Source: Arcticibacter tournemirensis (GTDB taxonomy: Bacteria; Bacteroidota; Bacteroidia; Sphingobacteriales; Sphingobacteriaceae). Taken from it: a stretch of 64,000 nucleotides of DNA. Numbering within the stretch: the first letter of the stretch is position 1; the number at the start of each line of letters is the position of its first letter. Shown piece after piece: positions 25,958 to 35,472 of this stretch. A program made the position numbers and the translations under genes. The stretch spans positions 2,666,001 through 2,730,000 of the forward strand of contig NZ_VFPL01000001.1 in NCBI RefSeq assembly GCF_006716645.1, in the 5' to 3' direction. The notes under the pieces are model-generated. The model was not told the origin of the DNA. It ran no database searches and saw nothing but the letters and a program-made list of their open reading frames with translations.

Positions 25958-26926
25958 CTATTCAGAGCGATCGTCATTAGGTTCGTTAAAGGGGGTGAAT
26001 TTAACCCAATCAACAAACATTTCCTTTGAATCAAAATCAGGAGCCTTATAGGTTCCACTGTCGTTACCAGCCCACCAGGCAAACCAATTACCAATATAGA
26101 TATATGAAGCTAAATAAGGAACCTTAACTGTGCTTGTATGTAGTAATTTATTGTCTATATAATATTCTACTCTCGGTGTCTGTCCGTTTCCGCCCGTATG
26201 CCAGTCCCAGCGATATATATGAAATGAATTGTCGTTCAGTTCTTTTGCTAAAGCAATGGCCTTGCTTTCATATTCGCCGGCTTTTTCGCCAATCCAGTTT
26301 GTTAACAAGGGGCTGCCAAGATTAACACCTTTTATCTCTATATCTATTTCATGATTAAGAGTAATAGTGCCGTTATCCGGAATATTACCTGCAGTAACAG
26401 CTTTTTGATAAGCTTCCGGATTCGATACAGCTGTTATCTGCTTATACCAAAAGGTCCATGCAGCGGATAACACTCCCATATCCGGAGTTTGAAGAACTCT
26501 CATCTTGATCTCATAGCGCCCTGAAGCAAAACGTTGCTTCGATTTGGCTACTCCCCCCAAACGTTTGCTCTGCCCGCCGGCTCCCCTCAACGTTCCCGAA
26601 TATTGATCGCCAAGAGCCCTCATTACGGCAAAACCGTTTTTTAGATACACGTTCTCTTTAATTACGCCGCCATGCTGATGCGCAGTGTTTGAAGGTTGTC
26701 CCCATATCTGGTTGAGTTTTTCCCACTTAGTATCATCAAAAGTGCCTTCGAACTTATCATAAAAGATGCCCGCTGCTGTGAGGTCTCCAATGTCCGGGTC
26801 GCCATCCGGCTCTTCCGTAACTACGGGATCCGGGCCGGGCTCTTTGTCCTGTGTTTTTTCTCCTTTCTTACAACCTATAGCAAGCACAAAAATCAGTAAA
26901 GAGAGCTTAGTCAGATGTTTTTTCAT
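25958..26926 (-). CDS. GH16-family glycoside hydrolase, lipoprotein
   Basis: 322 residues. Lipoprotein signal (LAIGCKKG, Cys19), an acidic/Pro linker, then a GH16 beta-jelly-roll. The catalytic strand HEIDIEIKG supplies Glu193 (nucleophile), Asp195 and Glu197 (acid/base). The C-terminus VDWVKFTPFNEPND is shared with the other GH16 at 35473. GH16 enzymes cut beta-1,3 or beta-1,4 linkages in galactans, glucans or host-type glycans; the actual substrate is not deducible. Surface or periplasmic lipoprotein, seventh in the SusCD/sulfotransferase operon, 6 bp after the sulfotransferase gene. Confidence 0.88.
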   Translation of the reverse strand: MKKHLTKLSLLIFVLAIGCKKGEKTQDKEPGPDPVVTEEPDGDPDIGDLTAAGIFYDKFEGTFDDTKWEKLNQIWGQPSNTAHQHGGVIKENVYLKNGFAVMRALGDQYSGTLRGAGGQSKRLGGVAKSKQRFASGRYEIKMRVLQTPDMGVLSAAWTFWYKQITAVSNPEAYQKAVTAGNIPDNGTITLNHEIDIEIKGVNLGSPLLTNWIGEKAGEYESKAIALAKELNDNSFHIYRWDWHTGGNGQTPRVEYYIDNKLLHTSTVKVPYLASYIYIGNWFAWWAGNDSGTYKAPDFDSKEMFVDWVKFTPFNEPNDDRSE

Positions 26927-26932
26927 ATGTCT

Positions 26933-27955
26933 TTAAATTTGCGGATTCTGAGCATTTCGGTTTTTTATTGCATGGAGTATCGCCAACTGCGGTTCACGTC
27001 GCTCAAGGTCACTTTTTTTAGCACTTGAAAGTATCTCCTTTCTTAACAGAGCGTTTTCAATGGTATACTTTTTTATCATCTCTTCAGAAACAAGGTTGGA
27101 GCTGGTCATGGATGTATGTAGAGCATATCCTAAACGCTTTAATGTGTCACCCGCAATCAGCTCAAACAACTCAAGGTCAGTATCCTTGAAGTCTTTCAGA
27201 AATTTCCCGGTATTGTTACTGATGATAGGCCGTTCAAGATTCGACCACATTTCTCCAGCTGCTGCAGTTATACGTGAAGTATTGGACCGGTAAAACTGCA
27301 GCATATCTTCAGAATAACTAATCTCAAGGAAGTTGCAGAGCTTTTGTACTATTTGCCCGGGATGTGTTATCAGCGATTCGTAGTTTAATGCAAAGAAACG
27401 TGAGCTGTCCAGGCGCGACGCGAGCTCAAGACATGCGTCCTGATCTTGCTTCCATTGTTTGGCAAGAAAGTAAGTATGTTTTTCACCTACAACAGCTTTT
27501 TTGAAGGATACGGCTACATCGCGGCCGTCCCGGTACAGAAAAATATATTTTAAGTCGGGTTGCACTTTTTCGAGCTCAGTGGCGTAGTAAACATTACCCA
27601 TGCTTTTGCAACACCAGTATTTCGATCCCTTAGTGAGGGCGGCCTGCTGGTAAATGAGTTTATTCAGTTCAAAAAGGCTAAATACTTCAGACTGCCTGAA
27701 AAGCTGCTCTTTGTCGGCAAATATTCCTTCCCATGGTACCGGATTGGCATTTACAAAGTCAACCACATCGCTGATAAGAGCGCGGTACGCTGCTTGGTCT
27801 AGCGGCCCATAGAGTGGCAGGAGTGGAACAAATGTTGTAAGAATGTGTGGGGGGGGGGGGGATGCAATATCTTCCGATTGATCCAGGATCACCCGCAAAA
27901 GGTTTGATCCAGATCGCTGAGTTCCTATTATCTGTATTCCTGCTGGTTTTTTCAT
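26933..27955 (-). CDS. PAPS-dependent sulfotransferase with a 13-base homopolymer
   Basis: 340 residues, no signal peptide, cytoplasmic. It would transfer sulfate from PAPS to a hydroxyl or amine. The 5'-phosphosulfate loop is GTQRSGSNLL (residues 11-20) and the 3'-phosphate motif YRDGRDVAVS (141-150). Its start overlaps the chrA stop by one base (TAATG). Codons 32-36 contain thirteen consecutive C on the coding strand (Ser-Pro-Pro-Pro-Pro). Loss or gain of one base would truncate the protein shortly after, before the second PAPS motif. The acceptor (glycan, lipid or small molecule) is unknown. Confidence 0.9.
   Translation of the reverse strand: MKKPAGIQIIGTQRSGSNLLRVILDQSEDIASPPPPHILTTFVPLLPLYGPLDQAAYRALISDVVDFVNANPVPWEGIFADKEQLFRQSEVFSLFELNKLIYQQAALTKGSKYWCCKSMGNVYYATELEKVQPDLKYIFLYRDGRDVAVSFKKAVVGEKHTYFLAKQWKQDQDACLELASRLDSSRFFALNYESLITHPGQIVQKLCNFLEISYSEDMLQFYRSNTSRITAAAGEMWSNLERPIISNNTGKFLKDFKDTDLELFELIAGDTLKRLGYALHTSMTSSNLVSEEMIKKYTIENALLRKEILSSAKKSDLERREPQLAILHAIKNRNAQNPQI
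27849..27861 (-). repeat. G13/C13 homopolymeric tract inside the sulfotransferase gene
   Basis: Thirteen G in a row on the plus strand, within codons 32-36 of the gene. The gene is in frame at this length. Tracts this long are prone to slippage. Confidence 0.95.
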
Positions 27956-29196
27956 TAATATAAGACTATTTTCAATATTACGCCGGCCGCAATGGAAGCA
28001 AGAATCAAATAGACCGGACTTACTTTATATTTATAATTCAATAAAAAAGATAGGATAGCTACTGATGCCACTACGACGTTCCTGTCCAGCTGTTGTAATA
28101 GTTTTAGGCCCGAGGCGATGATCAATCCTATCACTATGGCTTTTATACCTGCCAGCACATGCCGGAGACGTTTATTGTCTTTGTTTTTATCCAGTATTTG
28201 TGATACGAAAATCATCAGCACTGCTGACGGTATGAATATGGACATGGTTGCCAGTATAGCTCCTGTTATACCTGCAAGCTTATAACCAATAAACGTTGCG
28301 CTAACGAGAATAGGACCAGGAGTGACCTGACTGAATGCTATGGCATCAATAAACTCCTGCGTACTTAACCATTTCATTTCGTTCACAAAAAGTGATTGCA
28401 TGATAGGAATCATGACATAACCGCCGCCGAAAAGAGAAAGGCTGATTCCCGAAAATACAAGGCCTATTTTAAGATATGTGTTTTCTATCAGCCTTGGGAT
28501 ATTAGCTATAAATGATAACTCGCAGATGGCCAGAATTGTAAGCATCAGCTTTGCAGGCAGGTCCATTCTAAGGCTCATTCTTAAACCGGGAGATTCTTTG
28601 ATACCTGGGCGAACGCCGGCGGTTTTCATTATCACGCCAGCAAGCCCGCCGGCAATAATCAGCCCGATGGTAATAAAATAACTCTTGGAAATAAACTGAA
28701 TTATTACGGCAATAATGCTCAGAGCCGACTTTCTTACGTCAGACGCCGCTTCTTTTCTGAACAGATTTAGTCCTGTTGAAATAATAATAGCGCCCACTGT
28801 TGCTCCGGTGAAATACATGATGCTGCCGGCTTGCAAACTATAAGCGTAGCGAAAATAGGCAACAGACAAGATAAACATTAAGATACATGCCGGAAGAAGA
28901 ATGCCAAGCATACTGATTGCAGCACCTTTCTTCCCCCTCAAAAAATGCCCGATGTAGGTGACTACGTTGACAGCTAAAGGGCCGGGAAGAAGACTGGCCA
29001 CAGTTACAGCGCCCAAAATAGTGTCGTTGTCAATAACATTATCTTTGTCAACCATTTCCCGCTGTACTACGGAAATCAAAGCCATGTGCCCGCCGAATGA
29101 CACCAATCCTATTTTAAAAAAGGCGGTGAATAAATATCGCAGCGAAACTTTCTTGTCAGCAGCCTTACTTCGGCCCGTATCAATGTCCCTGTACAT
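27955..29196 (-). CDS. ChrA-family (CHR) transporter
   Basis: 413 residues from the ATG at 29196, inside the last 17 bases of the upstream gene; an earlier TTG would add 11 residues. It is a two-domain (long-chain) CHR protein with repeated halves: KIGLVSFGGHMALISVVQREMV...SLLPGPLAVN in the first and FSGISLSLFGGGYVMIPIMQ...SQVTPGPILVS in the second. Characterised relatives export chromate, an analogue of sulfate. In a sulfate-activation operon the natural ligand may be sulfate or another sulfur oxyanion; this is inference. Confidence 0.88.
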   Translation of the reverse strand: MYRDIDTGRSKAADKKVSLRYLFTAFFKIGLVSFGGHMALISVVQREMVDKDNVIDNDTILGAVTVASLLPGPLAVNVVTYIGHFLRGKKGAAISMLGILLPACILMFILSVAYFRYAYSLQAGSIMYFTGATVGAIIISTGLNLFRKEAASDVRKSALSIIAVIIQFISKSYFITIGLIIAGGLAGVIMKTAGVRPGIKESPGLRMSLRMDLPAKLMLTILAICELSFIANIPRLIENTYLKIGLVFSGISLSLFGGGYVMIPIMQSLFVNEMKWLSTQEFIDAIAFSQVTPGPILVSATFIGYKLAGITGAILATMSIFIPSAVLMIFVSQILDKNKDNKRLRHVLAGIKAIVIGLIIASGLKLLQQLDRNVVVASVAILSFLLNYKYKVSPVYLILASIAAGVILKIVLY

Positions 29197-30619
29197 TTGA
29201 AATAGGGTTATAAGATAAAAAATTAGCAATTTCTTCTATCCTGTAAGGATCACCGCCTACCTGTACTTTCCATAATACTCTTCCCTTCTTGTCAGTAATA
29301 AGAAGAGCTCTTGGATCGGTGACGCAGAACAATATCTTATCTCCGTTGAATAATTCTGCATTTCCTTTTGCTGAGGTGTAATAGTCCTTCAGTAGCGGGA
29401 CATTCAGCGTTGTTACAGCAGTATGCGTGATTGTGTCCACCTTAAATGCCATCGCTCTGGTAATCTGTTTTTTTGAACCATTGTCGAGAATCATCAACTC
29501 ACCCTTTCTGTTGATATGTGCAAAATGCTGCGAGCTAAACAAATCATCCTTATTTAACTGAAAATTACCCTTCTCTCCCAATTTCCATATCACTCTGCCC
29601 GTTTTATAATCGATCTTCCAAATCTGGTTCAAATCCCGGTAAGAAATCAGAAAGTTGCCATCTTTTTCCTTAAATACCGAGTTGGCATGCACCCAGTCTT
29701 TTTTATGTTTGAGTATTTCCTTGTCATCTAGAGGATTGAGGTGATCGAGAACCGACCACTGCCATATTTTTTTGCCTTTTCTTGAAAATACTACTATTCC
29801 GTCTCCGTGAACGGTATCTCTTTTAGCTCCGCCGGCGGCAGAAAGATCGAATACTTTTTTTTCGAATGTCAGGGCATAAATATTGCCATTCTCATCTGTG
29901 CGAACTTCATGATGGACCATTTTATCCATTTCGCCTTTACCTCTCTGAAGATGAGTTAGCACCTTACCCGAGAGATCAAGCTCCACAATTTCATCCCCAC
30001 CCGAAGAAGGGATTTTCTCCGAACCTACTATACATAACACCGTTCTGTCTGGTGTCCAGTGCGAAACTTTTACGCCTTTTTTAAAAGCCTCGTACCATAC
30101 AATATTTCCTTTGTGGTCAATAATAACAGCAGATCCAGGTTCTGTTAATATCTGGGTAAGAAAGAACTTTCCCTTCATCTCCTTACTGAACTTTTTATTC
30201 ATGTATTCAAGGCTGAAATAGGGTGTTGCCTGATAGATAGGCTGAGTTTCGAGAGGATGATTCCTGCTAAATGCGGTTTGAGAAGAGTTAAATGCCACTA
30301 CCTTAAACGTATAGTTAGTGTTGGCGAGTGCATTCGTGACCCACAGTGTATGCTCTTTTGTCCCTTCGGAAATACCCGTATACAGGGTATCTCTGCTGTT
30401 TTTGGCCCAGTATTTTATAAAGGTCTTGCATTTCCTGTTTGTAGTGACCTTTAATTTCAGGCGGAGCCGGTTCTCAGGCAAATGAATCAGATCTATATTT
30501 TTAATTTTAAGCGGGTTTAGAGTATTAAGAATGTGTTCGCCCCGCCATAATATCGTCGTTGCAATGACTGCCAATGTTATTATGAAGATCAGAAGAATGG
30601 ATGTTTTTTTTCTGCCCAT
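29180..30619 (-). CDS. Arylsulfate sulfotransferase (ASST) family protein
   Basis: 479 residues. An N-terminal signal anchor (residues 7-24) precedes a fibronectin-like domain (about 40-125) and a beta-propeller. The ASST catalytic set appears conserved by spacing with E. coli AssT: MVHHEV (His236/237), WVHAN (His311, Asn313), SYRD (Arg328) and SSQHFAH (His365). ASSTs move sulfate from an aryl sulfate to another hydroxyl without PAPS, via a sulfo-histidine, in the periplasm. Here it follows susD by 59 bp and overlaps chrA. Having both a PAPS-type and a PAPS-independent sulfotransferase in one operon is uncommon. Confidence 0.85.
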   Translation of the reverse strand: MGRKKTSILLIFIITLAVIATTILWRGEHILNTLNPLKIKNIDLIHLPENRLRLKLKVTTNRKCKTFIKYWAKNSRDTLYTGISEGTKEHTLWVTNALANTNYTFKVVAFNSSQTAFSRNHPLETQPIYQATPYFSLEYMNKKFSKEMKGKFFLTQILTEPGSAVIIDHKGNIVWYEAFKKGVKVSHWTPDRTVLCIVGSEKIPSSGGDEIVELDLSGKVLTHLQRGKGEMDKMVHHEVRTDENGNIYALTFEKKVFDLSAAGGAKRDTVHGDGIVVFSRKGKKIWQWSVLDHLNPLDDKEILKHKKDWVHANSVFKEKDGNFLISYRDLNQIWKIDYKTGRVIWKLGEKGNFQLNKDDLFSSQHFAHINRKGELMILDNGSKKQITRAMAFKVDTITHTAVTTLNVPLLKDYYTSAKGNAELFNGDKILFCVTDPRALLITDKKGRVLWKVQVGGDPYRIEEIANFLSYNPISNVQGH

Positions 30620-30678
30620 ATCGAATAATGATTAATCCCGAAAGATAACAATCACGCCTGTATCTTTCGGGATATAAC

Positions 30679-32247
30679 TTATTTTACCCTGCCATTGTTA
30701 ACAGAGGGTTCGAGGGAGGTATTACTCTGGATCTCGTTCTGAGGATATGGATAAACCGTATAGTCCACATTGTCTGAATAGGTGGAAGGGTTTCTTAAAG
30801 TAGGAACTACCTTTTCCTTAAACTTTAGTAAAGGATTGGAGCCATTGGAAGCACTGCGGCCCCAACGGATGAGGTCGTCTCTTCTTCTGCCTTCCATGAA
30901 GAATTCTTTAAACCTTTCTTCAAAGATCCTGTCTCTTAAAGCCGCTTTTGAACTATAGCTGGCAAGCTGAATACTACTTAGTCCTGCACGATTTCTGATG
31001 GCATTGATCACGTCAATACTTTCCTGATTAGGCCCGTTAAGCTCATTTAATGCTTCTGCTCTCATCATCAGAACATCGGCATAGCGAATGATAGTTACGT
31101 TATTAAAACCGGCGTAATTGTAATTGTTCACGTGAGGGTACTTCAGGTTATAAACATAGGTTGCAAGAACAGTATCCGGCGCTGTTCCGCCCTCTCCGCC
31201 AAATTCTTTCGGAACACTGATCACCTGGCCGTAAAGGGAAGTAAATTTACCCGTTAGGAGATTCCTTCTGTCGTCAGTCTTATCGAATAAAGAGTAGAAT
31301 TGAAGGTGGATCGGAAAGCTTCCCCAGCCTCTGTTTAAATCCCATGGAGTAGAATTGATACCAAAGCTGTTGCTGTTAATACCGTAGGCCCCTGGTTCGT
31401 TTGACGATTTGAGGACGAAGATAAATTCATTGTCCGACCGGTTACCGGTATCAAAGAGGGAGACGATGCCACCTTCAGCAGGAGTTCTGAGATCGTAGTT
31501 TTTGTTCATCACTTCCAGAGCCTTGTCAGCGGCTTTCTGCCACTCACCGCGCCGCATATACAATCGCACGAGCAAAGCTTTTGCAGCACCGCTGGTTGCC
31601 CGCGCAACTTCAGCAGGGGGGTAAGAAGGGGGAAGATTCGACTCTGCGAATTCAAGGTCGGCTATTATGGCCGCCTCTACCTCAGCTTTAGGTGTTAATG
31701 CCGGATTCTCGTCGCTTTCTGTAAATTCAGAAGAAGACTTTAAAAGAAGAGGAACATCGCCCCATAGAGAGGTCGCATCATAATAGGCAAGGGCCCGGAG
31801 AAAGCGTACTTCCCCTATATTCTGATTTTTAACCTGCTCTGAAGACCCGTTCTTCACATAATCTATCTTCTTAATCAAGGCTTCTGCTTCATTGGCCCTC
31901 GAAATCATTCTGTAAACGCTTGTCCACACATCATTTATTGCAGCATTGGTAGCGTCGTAAGTAAGCTGATCAAGCTGTACACCCTGGCGTGCCGTTACAG
32001 CTGTTGTGACAGCATCAGCAGGGTATTCATAAAGCCAGTACAGATAGCCAGCATAATATCCGAAGCCTCCGTTGTCTTTTAACGCTGCGTAAACTCCGCG
32101 TACCCCCTGTTCTCCGTGTTGTGGCTTTGTAAGCGTATTTTCATCATATACAGAGAATGTTTCCTCCTGGAGCCCATTTTCGCAAGCTCCGATAGTTAGC
32201 ACTCCAAGGACGGATACTGTAGTTATTATTTTGTATATTCTTTTCAT
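30679..32247 (-). CDS. SusD/RagB-family outer-membrane glycan-binding lipoprotein
   Basis: 522 residues, lipoprotein signal with lipobox IGAC. SusD family features include the TPR-like N-terminus (VRFLRALAYYDATSLWGDVPLL), the C-terminal VTIIRYADVLMMRAEALNEL and ERFKEFFMEGRRRDDLIRWG. It captures the oligosaccharide and acts as the lid of the SusC channel. 18 bp after susC. Confidence 0.95.
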   Translation of the reverse strand: MKRIYKIITTVSVLGVLTIGACENGLQEETFSVYDENTLTKPQHGEQGVRGVYAALKDNGGFGYYAGYLYWLYEYPADAVTTAVTARQGVQLDQLTYDATNAAINDVWTSVYRMISRANEAEALIKKIDYVKNGSSEQVKNQNIGEVRFLRALAYYDATSLWGDVPLLLKSSSEFTESDENPALTPKAEVEAAIIADLEFAESNLPPSYPPAEVARATSGAAKALLVRLYMRRGEWQKAADKALEVMNKNYDLRTPAEGGIVSLFDTGNRSDNEFIFVLKSSNEPGAYGINSNSFGINSTPWDLNRGWGSFPIHLQFYSLFDKTDDRRNLLTGKFTSLYGQVISVPKEFGGEGGTAPDTVLATYVYNLKYPHVNNYNYAGFNNVTIIRYADVLMMRAEALNELNGPNQESIDVINAIRNRAGLSSIQLASYSSKAALRDRIFEERFKEFFMEGRRRDDLIRWGRSASNGSNPLLKFKEKVVPTLRNPSTYSDNVDYTVYPYPQNEIQSNTSLEPSVNNGRVK

Positions 32248-32265
32248 GACATTTTTTTTATCTCA

Positions 32266-35200
32266 TTAAAATGTTATTCTCGCACCTAACAGATACATCC
32301 TGTTTACAGGATATGCATTAAAATCAATCCCCCTTGCTACATTCCTGTTTTGCTGTGAATTGTTGACGAGGTTACCAACTTCGGGATCCAGCCCCGAGTA
32401 ATTGGTGAAGGTGTACAGATTCTGCGCGTTCACATAGATATCAAGACCGGCTATACCTACCGGCTTTAGAATGGAGGACGGTACATTGTAAGTGAGTGTG
32501 ATGTTTTTTAATCGCAGAAAGTCTGAACTTTCAACAAAGCGCGAATTTACCCATCCTCCATGAGAGTTACCATAAAAACTCCTTGCCGGAATAGTTCCTG
32601 TGGTATTTTCTGGCGACCAAACGTCTGTTAAAACCTCCTTTAGAACATTTCCTTGTGTAACAGGATTCAGGAGATCGATTTTTTGTACGTTAAGAAGTTT
32701 TCCTCCGGTTTGTCCCTGTAAAACAATGTCGAGATTGAAATTCTTATATGTGATATTATTAGTGAGACCAATCAGAGACTTCGGCACTCCGCTGCCAAGG
32801 ATTTTACGGTCATTTGCATCCAAAATACCGTCCATATTCAAATCAACAAATTTGGGGTCGCCGGCCTCTGCATTTGGATGCGTTGTGGTTAACACAGGGT
32901 CATTCTCCTGGATAATGCCATCATAAACATAGCCATAAATAGCTCCAACCGGTTCGCCTGTGCGTATAATAAAAGGACTCTCAAAACTTGCCGCACCATC
33001 AGGCTTAAAGCTACCCACATAAATGTCGGCGTTATTAGTTCCGAGTGCTTTGACCTTATTGGTATTGTAAGAATAGGAGAACGTGCTGTTCCACTTAAAT
33101 TGCCTGGATGACATATTAACTGTCTGGAGTGAAAGTTCGATGCCCTTATTGGCTACTTTCCCTGCATTGCCAAAGCGTGTCTGAAAACCTGTCGATGGCG
33201 AGATGCTTCGGTCTAACAGAAGGTCATTCGTCTGCTTATTGTAATAGTCGGCTTCGAAGATGACACGGTTCTTCAGAAGTCCAAGTTCCAGCCCAAAGTC
33301 CCAGGCAGCGGTTTCTTCCCATTTCAGGTCGGCGTTAGAAAGTCGTGTAACAGCAATACCGCTAACGGTAGAGACACCGTCGAAAGTGTATTTAGTTGAG
33401 TTATCGCTGGCATAAGTAGCCAGTGAAATTCCGGAAGAAATACGATCATTTCCTGTAACCCCGTAACTGATCCTTGCTTTACCCGCAGATAAAATACCAA
33501 GATCCTTAATGAAGCTCTCTTCATTAAATCTCCAGGCAATAGCTACAGAAGGGAAGTATCCCAACTTATGATTGCTTCCAAAAACAGAAGATCCATCAAT
33601 CCTGTAGGTCCCGGTAAAAATATATTTGTCTTTATAATCATAATCTACCCGGCCGAACCAGCTTTTTCTTTTTACCAGCGTCTTCCCCGAATAGCCCGTA
33701 AACTGCTGCGCTGTCCCCAGGTTGTTGTATCCGAGGTCGTCGCTGCTGAAATTTGTCGCATTAATACCCTCTTCCTGATAGGTGTAGTTTTGGTGATTGT
33801 ATCCTAAAAGGAATTTAGCATTATGCCCATTCTTTTTCAGCTCATAATTTGCTGTGGGGTTAAAGATCAGGTCCTGTTCGCTTATATTGGTAATTGTGCC
33901 AATTCCCTTAGAAGCGACAGCATTTGGTACAGAGGAAGGCGCGAAATAAGAAACTTTGGCTTTGGTGATGTCGGCACCAAAATCAGACTGCAATGTAAGG
34001 TTTTTAACCGGCTGGTATTTTAAAGAGAAATAACCATTGGTCCTGTACGTCGTATTCTCTCTGTCTTCGGCTTCCAGGAAGTGCAGAGGGTTCTGGGCAT
34101 CAAGTTGAGCGGGCACTCCTGAGTCGAACGTTGACGCAGGGTTTGCTTTTAACACCTGTTTTAGAAATCCGTTGATTGTCGAAGGACTGAGTGGAAGGTC
34201 GTTTTGAATGCCATAATTACCAAATACTCTTGCTGTCATTTTAAATTTATCATTCACACTATGGTCAACGTTTACCCTTCCACCATATCTTTTAAACTGA
34301 GAATGGATAATAATACCCTCCTGACTCAGATAGTCGAAACTGGAAAATACAGCCGTTTTGCTTGACCCGCCAATAAAACTGACCACATGGTTCTGAACTG
34401 AAGCAGACCTGAAAGCCTCATCCTGCCAGTCTGTACCGAGGAGTCCTTTTTGCAGAGAATCTAGACGTCCGGGACCGTAAGGAGCCAGGCTGCCCTCCAA
34501 ACCCGACAACTTGTTAAGTCGTAATGCATGATCGTAGGGGCCAATGAGATCAAACCGGTCAACCACATTCTGGACCCCTAAATAGCTGTGTATATTGAGC
34601 CTGCTTTCTTTGTTTATTCCATTTTTTGTGGTTATCAGAATAACGCCGTTAGCGCCCCTCGACCCGTAAATGGCGGTGGATGCAGCGTCTTTCAGGATAG
34701 TCATTGATGCAATGTCTTCCGGATTCAGAGAAAATCCTACACCTGCATTCGTTGGAAACCCATCAATAACATAAAGAGGCTCGCTATCGGCGTTCAGTGA
34801 ATTCGTTCCCCTGATTCGTATGGATAAGGCAGCACCCGGCGTTCCGTTATTCTGGTTTACCTGTACGCCCGCCGCACGGCCCTGCAGGAGATTGGCAACC
34901 GACAGGGACGACTTGTTAAGATCTTCGGCATTAAGGGTAACCGCAGAACCTGTAAATGTGCTTTTATTCTTACTACCATAACCCACTACCATCACCTCAT
35001 TCAGGGAAGTTACGTCTGGCACCAGACGCACATCATGCTTCGGCAATCCTTTAACCGGAACCTCCTTAACATGGAATCCAATCATTGTAAAAACCAAAGT
35101 GGCATTTTCTTCCACCACCAACGTATACTTTCCGTTAATTGCGGTGGATGTGCCATTTTTTGTTCCTTTTTCAAGCACATTTACCCCCGCAAGAAGCTCT

Positions 35201-35364
35201 CCGTCATTGGCAGTAACAACTCCTGTAACCGTGATTTTTTTCCTGGCATTCAATGACGAACCCTGACCGGCAATCACTTCCGAAAATATAAATGCCTGGA
35301 TTATAAGAGCCGAAAATAATATTTTAAAAATAAGCCTAAGCTTTGTTGTAAAAGTATAATTCAT
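32266..35364 (-). CDS. SusC/RagA-family TonB-dependent outer-membrane transporter
   Basis: 1032 residues. Signal peptide, a carboxypeptidase-regulatory-like domain (about 45-125: TGVVTANDGELLAGVNVLEKGT), the RagA signature EVMVVGYG, a plug domain (NLLQGRAAGVQV...IRGTNSLNADSEPLYVIDG...AIYGSRGANGVILITTK) and a 22-strand barrel ending in Phe. It imports oligosaccharide into the periplasm with energy from TonB, partnered with the SusD at 30679. Second in the minus-strand operon, after the GH16 at 35473. Confidence 0.96.
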   Translation of the reverse strand: MNYTFTTKLRLIFKILFSALIIQAFIFSEVIAGQGSSLNARKKITVTGVVTANDGELLAGVNVLEKGTKNGTSTAINGKYTLVVEENATLVFTMIGFHVKEVPVKGLPKHDVRLVPDVTSLNEVMVVGYGSKNKSTFTGSAVTLNAEDLNKSSLSVANLLQGRAAGVQVNQNNGTPGAALSIRIRGTNSLNADSEPLYVIDGFPTNAGVGFSLNPEDIASMTILKDAASTAIYGSRGANGVILITTKNGINKESRLNIHSYLGVQNVVDRFDLIGPYDHALRLNKLSGLEGSLAPYGPGRLDSLQKGLLGTDWQDEAFRSASVQNHVVSFIGGSSKTAVFSSFDYLSQEGIIIHSQFKRYGGRVNVDHSVNDKFKMTARVFGNYGIQNDLPLSPSTINGFLKQVLKANPASTFDSGVPAQLDAQNPLHFLEAEDRENTTYRTNGYFSLKYQPVKNLTLQSDFGADITKAKVSYFAPSSVPNAVASKGIGTITNISEQDLIFNPTANYELKKNGHNAKFLLGYNHQNYTYQEEGINATNFSSDDLGYNNLGTAQQFTGYSGKTLVKRKSWFGRVDYDYKDKYIFTGTYRIDGSSVFGSNHKLGYFPSVAIAWRFNEESFIKDLGILSAGKARISYGVTGNDRISSGISLATYASDNSTKYTFDGVSTVSGIAVTRLSNADLKWEETAAWDFGLELGLLKNRVIFEADYYNKQTNDLLLDRSISPSTGFQTRFGNAGKVANKGIELSLQTVNMSSRQFKWNSTFSYSYNTNKVKALGTNNADIYVGSFKPDGAASFESPFIIRTGEPVGAIYGYVYDGIIQENDPVLTTTHPNAEAGDPKFVDLNMDGILDANDRKILGSGVPKSLIGLTNNITYKNFNLDIVLQGQTGGKLLNVQKIDLLNPVTQGNVLKEVLTDVWSPENTTGTIPARSFYGNSHGGWVNSRFVESSDFLRLKNITLTYNVPSSILKPVGIAGLDIYVNAQNLYTFTNYSGLDPEVGNLVNNSQQNRNVARGIDFNAYPVNRMYLLGARITF

Positions 35365-35472
35365 TGTTTAATTGCTTTTAGTCCGGTTAATTAATACAAA
35401 ACAAACAGGTGGAATTCTCATTCTTAGCTTGAGTTAATTGCGATGGGAGATTTTCGTATTTGTGTCATTTCT

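Noticed and set aside
25957-26094. N-terminal extension of CysQ by 46 residues
   Set aside because: It overlaps the end of the GH16 gene in another frame and does not resemble CysQ; the ATG at 25956 starts at the normal N-terminus.
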